Shown here: positions 22,286 to 35,215 of the stretch, piece by piece
How positions within the stretch are numbered: the first letter of the stretch is position 1
Layout: each line of letters begins with the position of its first letter
Assembly (NCBI GenBank): GCA_033558025.1
Contig: JAUCEF010000006.1
Span: 3,782,001-3,846,000 of the forward strand
Reading direction: 5' to 3'
Source of the DNA: Phytophthora sp. 'mugwort'
Lineage: Eukaryota > Oomycota > Peronosporomycetes > Peronosporales > Peronosporaceae
DNA length: 64,000 nt
Made by a program: the position numbers and the translations under genes
Notes under the pieces: generated by a model
What the model saw: only the letters and a program-made list of their open reading frames with translations
Told to the model about the DNA's origin: nothing
Database searches by the model: none

Positions 22286-25061
22286 ATGACCGGAAGTGGT
22301 CGAGCCAACTATGGCAAGTTGCAAGGTTTTCCAAGCCATTCTTTTGGTTCTATCGTGTTAACCATGTCTATCCTGATTGTAAACAGATACGTGGCAACGT
22401 GCCACGTCCGTGGGTCATTTCAATGACCTACTCCAAGAGAAACGACGCATGGAGAAATATTCTCTTGGACGATGTTGCATACACACGCTTCGAATGTTTA
22501 AACAGCTCCCGAACTCGCCTGTGGCGTGGCTGTTTCTAATGATTCTGGGCTCAGTAGCAGGAGTTTATGGGTAAGACTCATGCGTGTATTGCAAGCTTTT
22601 TGGTGGAAAATAGTATCTAAACTATTCTTGATTGACTAACAGACTTCTCTTCGATGGCTGGGTGCGCTCACTGCTGAGATTCCGACGTTTTCTCGTTGAG
22701 GAAATTGGTCCCTTTTCCTTCGGTGCCTTTATTATTTGGGTCTTGTGGTGTGTGTGTTTTGGCATACTGTCAACATGTTGTGGCCATTTCCTCACTCCAA
22801 TGTCCGATGGCTCTGGCATTCCCACAATGCGTGGGCTTTTCGCGGGGGTGTTGCAAAACCCCGACGACCTCCTTTCATTCCGAACACTTGTGGCAAAAAC
22901 CCTTGGGACGCTCATTAGCTCAAGTTCGGGGCTGTCTGTAGGACGTGGTGGGCCATTCACGCAGATCATGGCTATGATTGGCTATCTCATGGGTAAAATC
23001 CCTCTGTTCCGTCGCGCGAACTTCGGACAAGCAAACTACAACTTCATCCGGGCAGGTAAAAAACAAAACTAAACGTTTGTCTTAAATTGCTCTAGATGCA
23101 TGAAAATGATGGAGTCTTTAATCGGTTTTGTAGCGGTGGCGGCTGGTGTCACATCCGGCTTTGGCTCACCCGTGGGTGGGGTTCTCTTCAGCATCGAAGC
23201 TACTGCCAAGCATTACGAAATCAAGTGCTTGTGGGAGGGCATTATCTGCTCCTCCTTCGCTCTTTTGGTGTTTCGTATCGCTCCAATTTTAAAAAGTGAA
23301 CTTCTCTTTGAGAAAACGAACTTTACAGGTTTCGAGCTGGATGTGGAAATGTTTGCATTCGTCGCTTTAGGGATTCTCACTGGGGTAAGGAAAACTTTTT
23401 TTTTTATTGCCAAATCAGCCATAGAATTGTCATTATTAACCCATCTATCTCACGTAGCTTGCAGCCGGTCTGTACTGCAAATTAATGATCTGGATGCGAG
23501 CCACTCAGTTGGCACTTTTCAATAAATTTGGACTGACAAAACCGTCTTTCACACGGCGGGTAATTCACGTGACAATAATCTGCATATTGACAGCGATCGT
23601 CACATTTTCACTAGGAGTTATGCGAATATCAGACCGTCTCATGGTGAACGAGTTGTTTCGAGACCAAAGTCTCAGTTTCCCACAGTGGAAGGACGTCTCG
23701 GACCTACCACAAACCGCATTGCTCACGTACATTTTGATGAAATTTGCCATAACGCTGTTGCCGTGTGGAGCTCCCATCTCTTGTGGCGTCTTCGGACCAA
23801 TTTTCACTACAGGCGCCGCAATTGGGCGCTTGTATGGCGAGATATTGTTGCGATACTGGAGTCCGGCACAGAGCCCGGCAACGTATGCTGTCGTTGGGGC
23901 TGCAGGCTTTGCTGGTTCAGTGACGCAGACTGTTTCCACGGCTGTCATCGTTTTCGAGCTCACTGGACAGCTTAGCCACATGCTGCCAGTCATGATTTCT
24001 TGTATAGTGGCTTATTTTGTCAGTAGTATGATCACACCGTCTTTTTACGATATTGTGGCCGAGTGGGCTGGCTTAAAGGCCGTGTCGTACGATGTCAACG
24101 AATACATTTTGGGCCAGAAACTTGCCAAGGATCACATGAGTCCCGTTCCAGTTCTTTTCACCCGAGAAACAACCTACGATGAAGCCATTCAAGCTCTGGT
24201 TTGTGTTTCAGAAATTGAGTTTTTTTGCTTAAAAAGACTGTCCGACTCATTTCTGGCTGCTTACACAGGGTATGTACAAGAAGGAGGGATATTTCCCACT
24301 TTGCGATAGCAATGACAGCAGGATGCTACTGGTGAGTCGAAAAAAAAACTGAGTTTTTACGGTCAGGGGAATTGTTACTTACAGCTTTTGTGTGTAATTC
24401 AGGGATGTATTCGGCGACGTGACCTGGAAGTTGGGATTGCTAGATTTATTGCCGTCAATCGACCTCGGGTAAGAAAGAACGCTGGGTTTGTGGTAACCGA
24501 ATTTAGACATAAAAATTCTGACGGAAGTTTCTCACTTTTGTAGATGGCAAAGTCGAAAAACCGGAAGATGACAAAGAAGATCGAGCAGCTGGTGTCCCAG
24601 GTCCTCGATATTGAAAAGAGAAAGATCATGGCGGTGGAGGACCTATCGCTATTAAGTTCTGACGACAATAACGCAACTTCGGCAGCAACTTTGGTGAGGA
24701 ACCTTGGTTCTGTCGAGTTTTCTGGAAAAAAACTAACAATTGTGCTTCGTAGCTGGAGCTTGGGCCTCCATTTAATACGTTCGAGTTCACTTCGATCCCT
24801 GTACAGAGTTACATCCCTCAGGTAAAAAGTTCCACAACAATGGCGAGTCCACAGAGAAAAAAAACAAGATTTACTAACGATTTTATTGTTCATATACAGG
24901 TCGGAGAAGAAGTCAACCTCCACATCGTGCACAAAGTGGCATCCATGTCGAATTGGACTCAAGTGTACGTCGTGTCACTCGGCAAATTACTCGGCGCAAT
25001 CCACCTCGACGCCTCGCTATTAACATTGCGCCATGATGCTTGCCCTGTTCGCCCCACCTAA
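22286..25061 (+). CDS. CLC chloride channel/transporter, paralog 2 (ten exons)
   Basis: Exons are: ?-22313, 22387-22570, 22643-23055, 23134-23384, 23458-24198, 24269-24331, 24403-24468, 24544-24693, 24753-24821 and 24900-25061. From the second exon on, every exon length equals that of paralog 1 (184, 413, 251, 741, 63, 66, 150, 69, 162), so this is a tandem duplication. Motifs are SDGSGIPTMRG, GRGGPFTQI, CGAPISCGVFGPIF and ELTGQLSHM, then two CBS segments. The gating glutamate is Gly. The first intron (22314-22386) has a GC donor (G|GCAAGT) where paralog 1 has GT. The 5' end is uncertain: the only in-frame Met before the exon boundary is at 22286, although the frame reads back to about 22193. 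Only about 170 bp separate it from the stop of paralog 1. Confidence 0.84.
22314..22386 (+). other. GC-AG intron in CLC paralog 2
   Basis: The exon ends AACTATG and the intron starts GCAAGT and ends AACAG. The next exon (ATACGTGGCAACG) continues the frame in exact register with paralog 1, whose equivalent intron starts GTGAGT. GCAAGT is the usual sequence of functional GC-AG donors. Confidence 0.75.
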
Positions 25062-25216
25062 ATACTCAATATAGTGAAAATTAGCCATAAAGTACCAAAT
25101 GACCATTTCGGGAATGCTTCCCAAGTTGAATCGATAAAAATACATAAGTGTGTTTTTTTCGTGCCCATGACATTCTTCGCACTACCCTCGACATCGGACA
25201 GAGAACTCCCCCCGCC
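25062..25216. promoter_or_regulatory. Compact 155-bp intergenic promoter region
   Basis: A short A/T-rich spacer between the CLC stop and the next ATG. It must hold the CLC 3' end and the promoter of the coiled-coil gene. A pyrimidine-rich stretch with TCGGACAGAGAACTCCCCC precedes the start; no certain initiator element was found. Confidence 0.4.
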
Positions 25217-26988
25217 ATGCAGCGCAACGAGGTCGATGCAGCACTGACGTCGCTCGGTCTCGGCACTCCCGATGTGTGGCAGAAATTGGGCCAAGAACTG
25301 GAAGGCAAGACCCAATGGGAGCAACCACGCGTGTCCAAGAAGGTTTTAATTAAAGCTGTGCGTATGCAGACGGAAGCCATGCGCTACATGGTAGACGAGT
25401 TCGATCGGCTACGGGACAAAATGGCCGAAATGGAGCGTGAAGCTCGGAACACGGCAAAACATGTGGAACGTGTCAACTCGAAACTCATCACGGTTCAAGG
25501 TCAAGTCGAGGACGTGACCACCAAAGTGTACGAACTCGAAGTCGAACAGACCAAACAGGCGGAACAACTCAAGCAGATTGACGATGTGGCACTTCAAGTG
25601 CGCGCCACTCGAGAGGAAATTCAACACGTTGCAGCAAGTGTCGAGAAAGGGAATCTCGCTCACAATGAGTTTGTCCAACAGACGGAACAAAAACTCGATA
25701 TTATTCGTCAAGACCACGAAGTGACTAAACAATTTGCCATGAAGATTGAAGACCGTCTCAATGAGGAGCAGCAGGAATTATTCCTCGACTCGGACCATAT
25801 CCTTCACAATAAATTGTCGCTGGCAATGTGGATGGAGACTGTCGAGAAGGATACTCGTCGTAAAGAGGAAGCTCTACGTGACTGTACAGATAAAATGATC
25901 AAACAGGGGCGAAATGTCCAAGAAATGATGCTCGAGACTCGTCGTACCTTGGATGACAATACGTGCGCCGTGGAAGACGTACAGCGGTTGCTATTGGAGA
26001 AGGCGGACCGCACTCGCGTGGATGAAATTATCGAATCCAAGTACGAAGAGATCTGTAACCAGCTTGACAAGGCACTTGCTTCAGTTCTTGGTGAAGAGGA
26101 TGAATTCAAACGTGCGAGCCAGGAACTACAGCAACTTGTAACTCACTTGAGCGAGAGCAAAGCAGACAAGAAGGACCTGCTCGAAGTCAAGGAGCAGGTG
26201 CTCTACGACTCGCGTGTTCGCCAGCAGGTGGAGAATTTGCGCTCCTTTATTGACATCAAGATGAACCGCGACGACGTCTTCTCAGCACTCAAGACGAAAG
26301 CGGACAAGGACGAAATGCTCGCGTTACTCAAGAATCTCTCCGAGAGTATGAACGCGTCCATCGTCCAAGCTCAAAAGTCTCTTAATTATGCAGAAAGTGC
26401 CTTCCTCACAGGGAAACAAGCTGGTCACCAGCTCGGAGGAGGGTGCAGTAACGGTCAAAAGCGAGCAGGAATGCTGCCCAGTCTTGATCGTGAAAAGTGT
26501 TTGTCCTGCAATAGTCAACTTCGAGACCCATCGACATCCAGTGGGCCTATCACTAACAAGAACCCTTTCCAGATGGCTCCCATCTATGGAGGTGGCTTTC
26601 ATCTGCCCGCTGGTGCAGGATCAATCGAGAAAAACGCCATACGCAATCGATCTCACAGTCTCAGCAACAATAACTCGGTCAGTGCTCCGTATCTGTCTCC
26701 ACGAACAGTAGCAAACATGGCATCGTCTGGACAACTTGTGGAAAGCGCAAGTGAAGGGTAAGTTGGCTCTTGATAGACAGCTCTGTAGTAGTCCCAAGTG
26801 TCGACTTACTCACTTGTTATACTCTTTTTATTTGCAGGTTCCTTGTTGGGGTGGATGGCCGAGTGTACCAAGCTGATCCAGAAATTGTTGCTCAGGTTCA
26901 AGAGAGAACGCGATCAACTCCAAGCGTGAAACTTCCTCAAGCAGTAGCTCCAAGAAAAACGCTTTCTGTTCATGAAGAAAGTGACTGA
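25217..26988 (+). CDS. Coiled-coil protein of unknown function (two exons)
   Basis: Exon 1 (25217-26757) and exon 2 (26838-26988) join across a GT-AG intron of 80 bp to give 563 residues. The frame also extends upstream of the ATG at 25217 but without a nearer Met. The protein is mostly long acidic coiled coil (about 45-400), with repeats such as LKTKADKDEMLALLKN and SESKADKKDLLEVKEQ that resemble tropomyosin-like or flagellar-associated coils. The C-terminal third is Ser/Asn/Pro-rich with a CxxC (EKCLSCNSQLRD), and exon 2 contributes VGVDGRVYQAD and a basic tail. The K-A-D-K/R repeat pattern is common in ciliary coiled-coil proteins. Zoospores are flagellated, so an axonemal role is possible but not shown. 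Confidence 0.78.
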
Positions 26989-27109
26989 CACGACAATAAA
27001 TGTTAGAACCATCTACTGCAAATATCCCAGTACAGAAGATTGGAGACGCTCCAAAACCATCATATTTCACGATTCGGCGAAGTGTTTTTGGTACGAAAGT
27101 CCTCACTTT

Positions 27110-29733
27110 CTAAAACATATCCATCTCGTCCAGTAGCATGCCTTCTCCCTCCATCTTCATCGAGACTGACAGGTCCCCATCCAGTGCCGCAATGCCGTTG
27201 CAGTCTTCACCACTAGCACCTGCTGCTCCAGTCGAGGACGGACCGTTCTTTGCTTGCATTGTACGTTTCAACGCATAGTACGTGAGCAGTGGAAGCGAGT
27301 GGCACGCGTCCGCCAACTTCTGCAGGGTGGCAGCGTTTTCGAGAGGAAGTGAAGGCGTCGCCTCGGTTTGATACTTCACACTAAGTTCTAGAGAACAGTC
27401 TGGCTTCGTGTTCACCTCGATCAGAACTTGCTTGCCGGGCCCCAGAAGGTCTCCAGTATTCATTGTAATGCGCTCTGGCGCCGCTACGTCCACCTTGATT
27501 CGAGCTGCCAATACAGCAGATACAAACATGACCAATCAGTCTAGTCCTCTTCAATAATTCACTCGCGAACTTTGCAGACTCGAAGCAACTCGTACCATTG
27601 ACAGCATCGTCATTGTCAGCAGGAATACGTTGACCAAATGTATTGTTTCTGGAGCAGAAAGCAGACAACAACAGCGCGTGGAAGAACAAACTTCGTCCGC
27701 ACACTTGGAAAACGCTTGACAGCGTTTCCATCGAGGCGTTGGTCAGCTACAAAAAAATAATAAAACATTTAAAACATTGTCATACAAAATCATTTTTATC
27801 CTCCCCAACCCACACAAAAGCGTACCGGAATGGGAAAAGAGTGCAGTTTAAGGCCTCCGGAAATCTCTTTGGTCGTCAAGGTGTATTCCTGACGCATGGC
27901 CAGCGAAAACCGTGACGGGAACACTGAGCACATGCTGCGATCTCGTGCGAAATGCAGTCGGGGAAGAATCGGTTTCTTTCCGTCCGGGGTCGTCCAGCTC
28001 ACGAATTCATTAAACAGTTTTTCATCTTCATGCACATCTTTCGGTGCTGTCGCGGCCATATCCGTGTGCGTGTGCATCGCTACAAGTGCCAGCTTCCGAG
28101 CCTGTTGACCCACCATAACCAGTGGAGTTTCTCCGACAACGTGAAGCGCAACTTGACCGCGCCATTCAATGAAACTGATACCTCCAGCCCACTCGCCATT
28201 TGCCAACGGAGAGAGAACGTCTGTGCCCACAGATGTTGCATCTTTGCTGAGATCATCATGACCGTCAGCAGGCCCATTGTTTCCATCCATAGCGGGTGCA
28301 TCTGCAGCCCCAGAAGTAGCTCCTGATGGACCACTGGCACATGTAGCCGAGGTCTGCGTTTCATCCAGCTTTACACGCTTGCGTGGCGGTTCAATGACGG
28401 GAATGCAAGCGTACGGATCCTTGAACAGGACTCGGACCCCCTCCACTGCGCGCTTTACCGTCCAGTATTTCTACAGCAGCACGACGTCAAGTTAGTAAAT
28501 TGAATAAAACTCAAGGGGGATGTACACAATCGTAAAAAGCTGTTGTTGCATACTCCTACCTGTTGGCTACACGCCTCAGCGACTTTGGTGTACAGTTCGA
28601 GTTCAAGCTGTTCAAAGTTCACTAGAGTCGTCATAACACCAATCGACAGGCTTTAAGTTAGTATAAAGGAGGTTTCGAATTCAACGCCCGTGCCACTCAC
28701 TAGCTGGAAACTTCACTGCAAGCTCCGCTCGATTGATCAACCGATTCAGTTTTTCCTGCATAAAAAACACACATCAGGATGAAAACCAATAACCAACACA
28801 ATACAACAGAACACCCAAAAGAAACATTCTTACCGTGAAGTTTGTGCTGTTTCCATTCGCCAGCAACTGAAGCGACGCAAGTAGATCTTCGTCTCGGTCC
28901 GGGAATTGGCTAGTCTGGTCTGCTCGCCAAAAAAACGATAAAAGCGTTTAAAACAACACTTTTCTCTCCGAAATACCGCTATCTGTACCTTTCTCGACCG
29001 TCGTCAGCGACGCAGACTCCACGGCGCCCTACGCATCCACATAGCCAGAATCCAACTAAGTCTCTCTCTCTCTCTCTCTGTAAGTCTGCTGTTGGTCGCA
29101 CCTCTCCACCCGACAGCACAATATCCAGCACGAACGTGTCGCAGTAGACGGACAGCGATGACTCGTTCGGCTTGAGGATCTGTAGCTTCACCAGCGGGCG
29201 ACTGAGATTGGACACGATCTTGGTGACCTCAAACATGACCTTGTAGGCCCCCACGCGGCCCTCAAGCTCGGCCCCTCGCAGTCCCGCTTCGAGGTCCAGT
29301 TTACTCACACTCTCGGCCAGAATGGTCCTCACAGTGGCCACATGAGCTTCGAACCGCTTAACGTCCTTACGGAGCTGCACAAACTGCTGGTTGCGCGCAT
29401 ACCAGTCTTTATGTTGCTTGAGCGTCTCAAAGAGGTAGTTGAGGCCAAAGCGCCACGAGTTCTTCTCGGTCTGAAGTCGCGCCTTCTGTTGCGCCACTAC
29501 ATGTCGGCAATTGTACTCATTTGTGTTAGTGTTTATACTCGAAGTATTCCCACCCTTGTACTCAAATAACGTCACGCACGGTGCTGCTGGAACGCGACGC
29601 TGTCGTTACGCAGGGTGTCGGGCAGCATACCGTCCAGGCACGAGCGCAGGCTGCTGGCCACCGAGTGCAGGTGCGGGGAGTTCTTGCTGGGTGCAGTCAT
29701 GGCCCCCATACCTGCGGCCGTCGGCGTCGTCAT
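27110..29733 (-). CDS. Probable Mediator subunit 1 (multi-exon)
   Basis: This minus-strand gene has about eight short exons. The N-terminal exon (about 29733-29580) starts MTTPTAAGMG. The next (about 29497-29102) carries helices and ends PNESSLSVYCDTFVLDIVLSGG. Small exons follow with EDLLASLQLLANG and EKLNRLINRAEL, and then NFEQLELELYTKVAEACSQQ. Larger exons lie at about 28446-27830 (KRVKLDE, WRGQVALHVVGETPLVMVGQQA), 27740-27600 and 27510-27110. The order (a beta segment 'VLDI.LSGG', then 'DLL..L' and 'F...L.RL', then a late 'FHALLLSAF') matches the MED1 domain, a Mediator subunit linking activators to RNA polymerase II. The call rests on this pattern only. Exon boundaries are approximate to a few bases. 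One intron contains a (TC)n run. Confidence 0.55.
29061..29079. repeat. (TC)n microsatellite in an intron
   Basis: A run of about nine TC units lies inside an intron of the minus-strand MED1-like gene, where it reads as (GA)n. It is ordinary simple sequence. Confidence 0.85.
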
Positions 29734-29859
29734 GCTTCCTTCGTATTTTTCGCAAAACAATAATGGTGAGAAAATATAATTTATTTGGTCCCGTAAATAA
29801 CCATATCCTCCGAAGGGACATGCCCACTACAGTTTAGTTTAAGAGCGCGTATCCTCAGG

Positions 29860-31604
29860 ATGACATACTTCCATGCGGACGTTGGTACCTGCCAGGAGGC
29901 CACACCATTGATGACAAAGACGCAGCATAACCCGACGATACTGTACGTACTCACGCTTTGCTCTACCATCGGCGGTTTTTTATTTGGCTACGACACGGTG
30001 CGTATGAAGCCTTTACTCAATGATTATTGAGTAAATGGAGAAGTATGACTGTACTAATGAGTAGCATCCATGCTGTCCATGACTGGTAGGGTGTGATCTC
30101 TGGGGCTCTGGTGCTGCTTAAAGGTCCAAATGTTTTCCACTTGACGGATCTGCAGAGCGAGAGTGTCGTCTCTGCTGCGGTCTTCGGGGCCATCGCCGGT
30201 GCTGCACTCAGTAGCTGTGGCAACCACGTGTTCGGACGACGTCCCGTGATTCTCCTATCATCGGCCATGTATGCAATTGGCTCTTGTTTAATGGCTACAT
30301 CCAAGACTTTTGTCGAGTTGTTGTTCGGGAGACTCATTGTGGGGGTCGCCATTGGCTTTGCGTCCATGACGGTGCCGCTTTACATCGCCGAGGTGTCACC
30401 GCCAGAGATTCGAGGTCGATTGGTGTCGCTCAACACGGCGCTAGTGACGGGGGGACAATTCTTTTCCGGGGTTTTTGATGCGCTCCTGGCAGATGTGGAC
30501 GATGGATGGAGATATATGCTCGGACTAGCGGCGATTCCAGCAGCAGTGCAGTTCCTGGGGTTTCTACTGCTACCTGAGAGTCCGCGATATTTGGTGAGTA
30601 AAGGGCGACTGGAAGAAGCATGGACAGCATTGAGACGGATCCGAGGTACAATTAACGTTGAGGCGGAAGGCAGTCGCATTGAGGAGGAGATTTTGCGTGC
30701 TGAAGAGGGAAACGAGAATATCTGGGATGCTATTCGCACCCCGGGGGTTCTACGGGCACTAGGACTCGGGTGTTTCTTGCAGGCTCTTCAACAGCTCTGC
30801 GGGATCAACACGGTCATGTACTATGGCGCCACGATTATCCAGCTTGCAGGCTTTACTGATGCAACGACAGCCATTTGGCTCTCAGCGCTGGTGTCATTTA
30901 GTAATTTCATCTTTACTTTTGTGGGTATTTACCTCGTAGATCGTAAAGGTCGACGAATGCTCACGCTTGGGAGTTTAATCGGCATTGTTTTGTCGCTAAC
31001 GGCGCTTGGTGCGAGCTTTTACGCCGCTGAACTGCAGTCAGCAGAATCGATTGGGATAGGCGAATGCTCCCAGTTTTCAACTTGTCTTGACTGCATCGCC
31101 AGCACGACGTGTGGATTCTGCTCGGAAGGGAAATTATCCGAAATATCCGCTGTCATGACGAATTTGTGCTTGCCTGGAACACCGACTTCAACGATTCAAG
31201 GATCCTGTGCACACTCCAACTGGGCTTTCGAGTCATGCCCATTAACAAGCCACACAGCGGGGTGGGTGGTGTTTGTGACGCTCTTTATCTACTTGGCATG
31301 CTTTGCGAGCGGCATGGGTTGCATGCCTTGGACCATCAACGCAGAAATTTATCCGTTGCACGTCCGCAGTTTTGCGCTAAGCATTGCGACGTCGGTCAAT
31401 TGGCTCTTCAATCTGATTGTATCATTTACTTTTCTTACAGTTGTGGACACGCTGGAACCGTACGGTGCATTTTGGCTGTACGCATCATTTGCACTCTTCG
31501 GGTTTGCATACTTGTGGAAAGAGCTGCCAGAAACGAAAGGGTTGGAACTCGAAGAAATCCAGAATATCTTCGAGAAGCAAGAGAACAGTGCAAAGAGACG
31601 TTAA
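29860..31604 (+). CDS. HMIT-like MFS sugar/inositol transporter, intact copy
   Basis: Exon 1 (29860-29997, starting MTYFHADVG) joins exon 2 (30090-31604) across a 92-bp GT-AG intron to give 550 residues. Signatures of the sugar-porter family are GGFLFGYDTGVISGAL, VPLYIAEVSPPEIRGRL, LPESPRYLVSKGR, LQQLCGINTVMYYG and LPETKGLELEEIQ, with about twelve hydrophobic helices. A Cys-rich extracellular loop (CSQFSTCLDCIASTTCGFC, then CLPG and CAHSNWAFESC) sits between helices 9 and 10. A loop of this kind typifies the proton/myo-inositol cotransporter HMIT (SLC2A13). It probably imports inositol or hexose with protons across the plasma membrane. It is a paralog of the split gene at 35216-57131 and of the decayed copy at 57.5-58.4 kb, and serves as the reference for both. 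Confidence 0.92.
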
Positions 31605-32966
31605 AGAAGGACTTTCACAGATAAAAGGAGGAGGTCACGTAGTTGCTGGTTGCGCTGACGGTTTAACAGGTTTGTCATTTGCTTATCGGGCAGCGTGAAG
31701 GTCCAGTACTGTAGCGTATGGGGCTGTATCAACATCAAGATCAGCCCATTTGTGACTATCGGGCAGTATTCCATCTTTAACACGCTTAAGCAAATTTTTC
31801 GCTTTTGATGCTCTTATAATAGGTTTTTTGGAAACAATTAGTGCTACACTTACAAATCATGGATGCTCATCAGTACTGTACCATGTGGCGGGCTTCCAAC
31901 ATTGCTCCTGCTGACTTATACAAAGATGGCTCAAAGTTCAGCTGAAATAGCGTTCATTTCCGCTGCTTCTTTGTCCCTTTAGATGATACCTGCTCGAAGA
32001 CACAGGAACGACCTTCTTCTACGAAAGTTAGTTCAAGTTCATACCCCCTCAATCTTATCGGCATCAGTTTAGTCAACCCTTCAGATGAGTCCCAGGGAAC
32101 GACATGATACAAAGCGGTCGAATTTGTGAATGCAACAGCGATTAAAGTCGGTACTGTTCAAAATGGATTTCAGATCTTTTGGTTTTGAAAAGCAATGTGA
32201 AGCCTCATACTGTAAACGCCAGGATTTTTGACTTGATGAGCTCGATGAGGGTTGAGTGAACACCAGTAGTTTTCACTGAACTTGTTCTGGATACATGTCG
32301 AGGCTTTCAAGTACCAAGATAGAGTCGGATTTGTGTAAACGGCTGCGGTTAACCATGTTTTATATATTATTCTTGTCTTCTCTCGGTTAGCCGCTGCTGA
32401 CAAAACCTGATCCTGATTGATCGCTGCAACTGCAGACACGATTACAAGTAAATCATTGATGTTTGTCTGAAAATCAACTAGCCACGGACTCCCTTCTTAT
32501 CAGTCTTACTCACATCGACGATCAGGATGCGACCCCGTCAATTCTCAAGTCGCAGAGGGAGAACACTTTTTGCTTGCTCCATTTGTACCGTGGTGCAGTA
32601 GTAGCAGCTGCGCACCCGGCCTCTGAGCCTTTCTAGAAGTGCCGAGCGTCATTGTAACGTTCTGTGAATCCTCAGATTATCGAAAGCGAAGATCTTCGTA
32701 CGCACGAGATCTTCGTCTACCGCGTCCTTTGGATCTTGCATCGGGACCGATGGCAAACTCTTGGCACCGCGTCTATCAATAGAAATCACTGTTATTTCAT
32801 CCCTACACCCCTTCTTTCGCGCAAACCACATGGATTTCTCTTGAAGCAGCTGGTAAGCCACGACTTCAACATCTCTCTCATTTCGCTTTTTGCCACCTCA
32901 GTGAGAAGCTCCAAGTTTCCCAACGACCATCACTCTGCCATATAACCGGACTGTCATCGCAGCAGC
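31605..32966. other. Intergenic region, nothing recognised
   Basis: About 1.36 kb of A/T-rich sequence with only short unsupported frames on both strands. It holds the 3' flank of the transporter and the promoter of the PH-domain gene. No repeat or RNA gene was recognised. Confidence 0.5.
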
Positions 32967-34499
32967 ATGGAGAGTATCCGCTGCACCGACGTCAAGATGC
33001 AGTGCTGTCCCTTCTTGTGGTACGTCAGTCTTTGAGTCTCTCGTTACCTGTAAATCCTCACTCTCATTTTGCTCAGGCGCCGCGTGCAGCTCCAACTGAG
33101 CCACGAGCAGTTCTGGACCAAGCGCCACCATGTACCCGTGCTCTCCGTCACTCGACGTCGACGTCGCCCTCTCTCTTCGACAAACGGCCGCGTCCTCATC
33201 GACCAGATCCCGCTCGACTCCAGCACGCGGCTGCTTACTCAGAATTCGCGCGACTTGCGACGTCTGTGCTTTACGTTGCAGCGTGGAGACAAACAGTCGC
33301 GCTTCCAGGCTCCCGATGAAGTTGTATATGATAAATGGCGCGTGGCCATTGTCGAGGCTATTGACAGAGCCGAGAAAACGGAACAGACGTTGCAAAACGT
33401 TGGTACTGTTGGTATTGGACTGAAGAAGAAGAAGAGGTGTGGCGAGTTCATCCAGTTCAATCGCGGCTACTCCAACGTCTACGCACGAGATGCCACGAAC
33501 TGCAAACTCATCCGACTGCATCAACCTGCAACTGTAATGGTGACTACGCGTCCGCAGCTCGTCAATTTTTCGACACCAAAGGAAGTTGAGCCCATTTCCG
33601 ACCATGCCGATGGTATTGGACAATTTAATGACGCTATCCAGTATGAGTCAGACGCCGCTGATAAAAAGGTGATGGTACTCAGCCAGCTCGTTGACGCCGT
33701 CAACTACGAGTGCAGTGTGATATCTGACTGTGATATCGACGTCGCAAGCAGTAGCTGCGGAGACTGCGAAGAGTCTGTGGATTTTGGTCATTTTGTCGAC
33801 AGTATCAAGCACAGTAGCGATATCAGCCGTGCCATCACCGACAATGTCGCTACAATATTGTCCGACAAAGCTGCAACTTTTGACTCACCCCTTGACGCAT
33901 TCGAACCCCAGAATTCTTCAATCAATACCCCAGCGAAAAACATCGATCACCACGACACCAACGTCGAGTTCGTACCTCGAAGTCCCGCTACCCACCACGT
34001 TAGAGACCCGAATGAAGTAGTTTCTGGTCGTCATCAGCACAGTTCGTGCAGCAACCACGAACCAGCCATGCACATGCCAAATTTTTCGATGGACTTCATC
34101 CACAGAGGAAACATTCAGGACACTAAGCACTACAGCGGTGATCCCGATGCCGTCATTCAAATCCAGACAGAGCTAGGTACTGATCTTGATACCGCTAGCA
34201 CGGCAACATGCACGTCGTCCGATGGCGAAGATGAGACGCTTGTTATGTCCACACCAAAGCAGGCAGCAGTGTACCGATACAGTGTGTTTACACACCCTAT
34301 GATAGAACGAAGCATATCGCGCCAACCAACGGCTCGCGAGACTTTGCGGCGTCGCCTTATGGAGACAGAGACCAGAAAACACGGCATGCTTCCTTATGAA
34401 TCGCCAGCACAGTCGCCATTGCAGCCTGAAGAAGAGCTTGAAGACTTTTTCGCTCCCCGCTGGTTGGGATATCGATCCAAATCTCCTCAAACTAGTTGA
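32967..34499 (+). CDS. PH-domain-like oomycete protein (two exons)
   Basis: Exon 1 (32967-33019, MESIRCTDVKMQCC) joins exon 2 (33077-34499) through a 57-bp GT-AG intron to give 491 residues. The first 110 residues look like a pleckstrin-homology fold: beta strands with HEQFWTKRHHVPVLSV, CFTLQRGDKQSRFQAP and a closing helix DEVVYDKWRVAIVEAIDRA, with the conserved Trp. Such domains bind phosphoinositides or protein partners. The remaining 370 residues are low-complexity, Asp/Ser/His-rich and probably disordered, with a basic short motif RETLRRRLMETETR near the C-terminus. No catalytic domain was seen. It is probably an adaptor, but this is inference. Confidence 0.72.
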
Positions 34500-35215
34500 A
34501 TTCGCCCGAGCCCGTCAAGTTTGCTTTGTCTGCCAGCACGTGTCAATCCAAACCGTAGAGCTGTAACCAGCAACGCACTTTTTGAAACCCGTTAAGTCTA
34601 AGGAGAGCCATTGATAGAAGCGGAGATTAAGGGCATGTGTTTAGCATTACAATGTAGTATTTCGGATCCGGGCGTTATCGCAGTAGATTCACATTTTTTC
34701 TTACACTGAATAGCTAAAGGTTGATTCCTTCCGTTGCTAAGATTTGATTGCTTCCTCCATTCGTCCAAATTCTCAAAGCTGGGAAGTGTCGCGAATATCG
34801 TTGGTCCATGCTTTGTGAGATCCCGTTACCTAAGCTCTTATTGCGGGTTGTGGGCCCATCGGACGACTTACGTACAACACGTGTATGAGCTCGACACGAT
34901 GACATATACTTCAATGTTCTATCGTATCACAGGATAACATCTTCAAATTCCGTCCCTCTGTCAATCGCATCAAACCAAGAAAAAATTCATCGTGGCACTG
35001 CCAAATGTTAAAGAAAAAAAAAACGCATTTCTTCGCCAACTTTATCATTCTAGAGCGCCATGTACACTCGAAGACATAGCTTCACATTCCGGCTGAGTAT
35101 TGCGGCTGCAGCAAGAAACCCTCAGAGTCTCCTAAATTAAGTTTTAATTCGTGATCACAAAAGACAGTAATATTGTTCTCCGTTAAACGTAACTTGACGT
35201 ACTTATTTTATTAAC
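34500..35215. other. Intergenic region, nothing recognised
   Basis: About 716 bp between convergent genes, A/T-rich with an A-tract near 35017-35027. No supported coding sequence or repeat was seen. Confidence 0.5.

Noticed and set aside
29061..29079. (TC)n run as a regulatory GAGA-type site
   Set aside because: It lies inside an intron and is simple sequence; no sign of function.
31109..31624. 171-residue frame inside the intact transporter
   Set aside because: Shifted-frame shadow of the transporter exon, which has all sugar-porter motifs.
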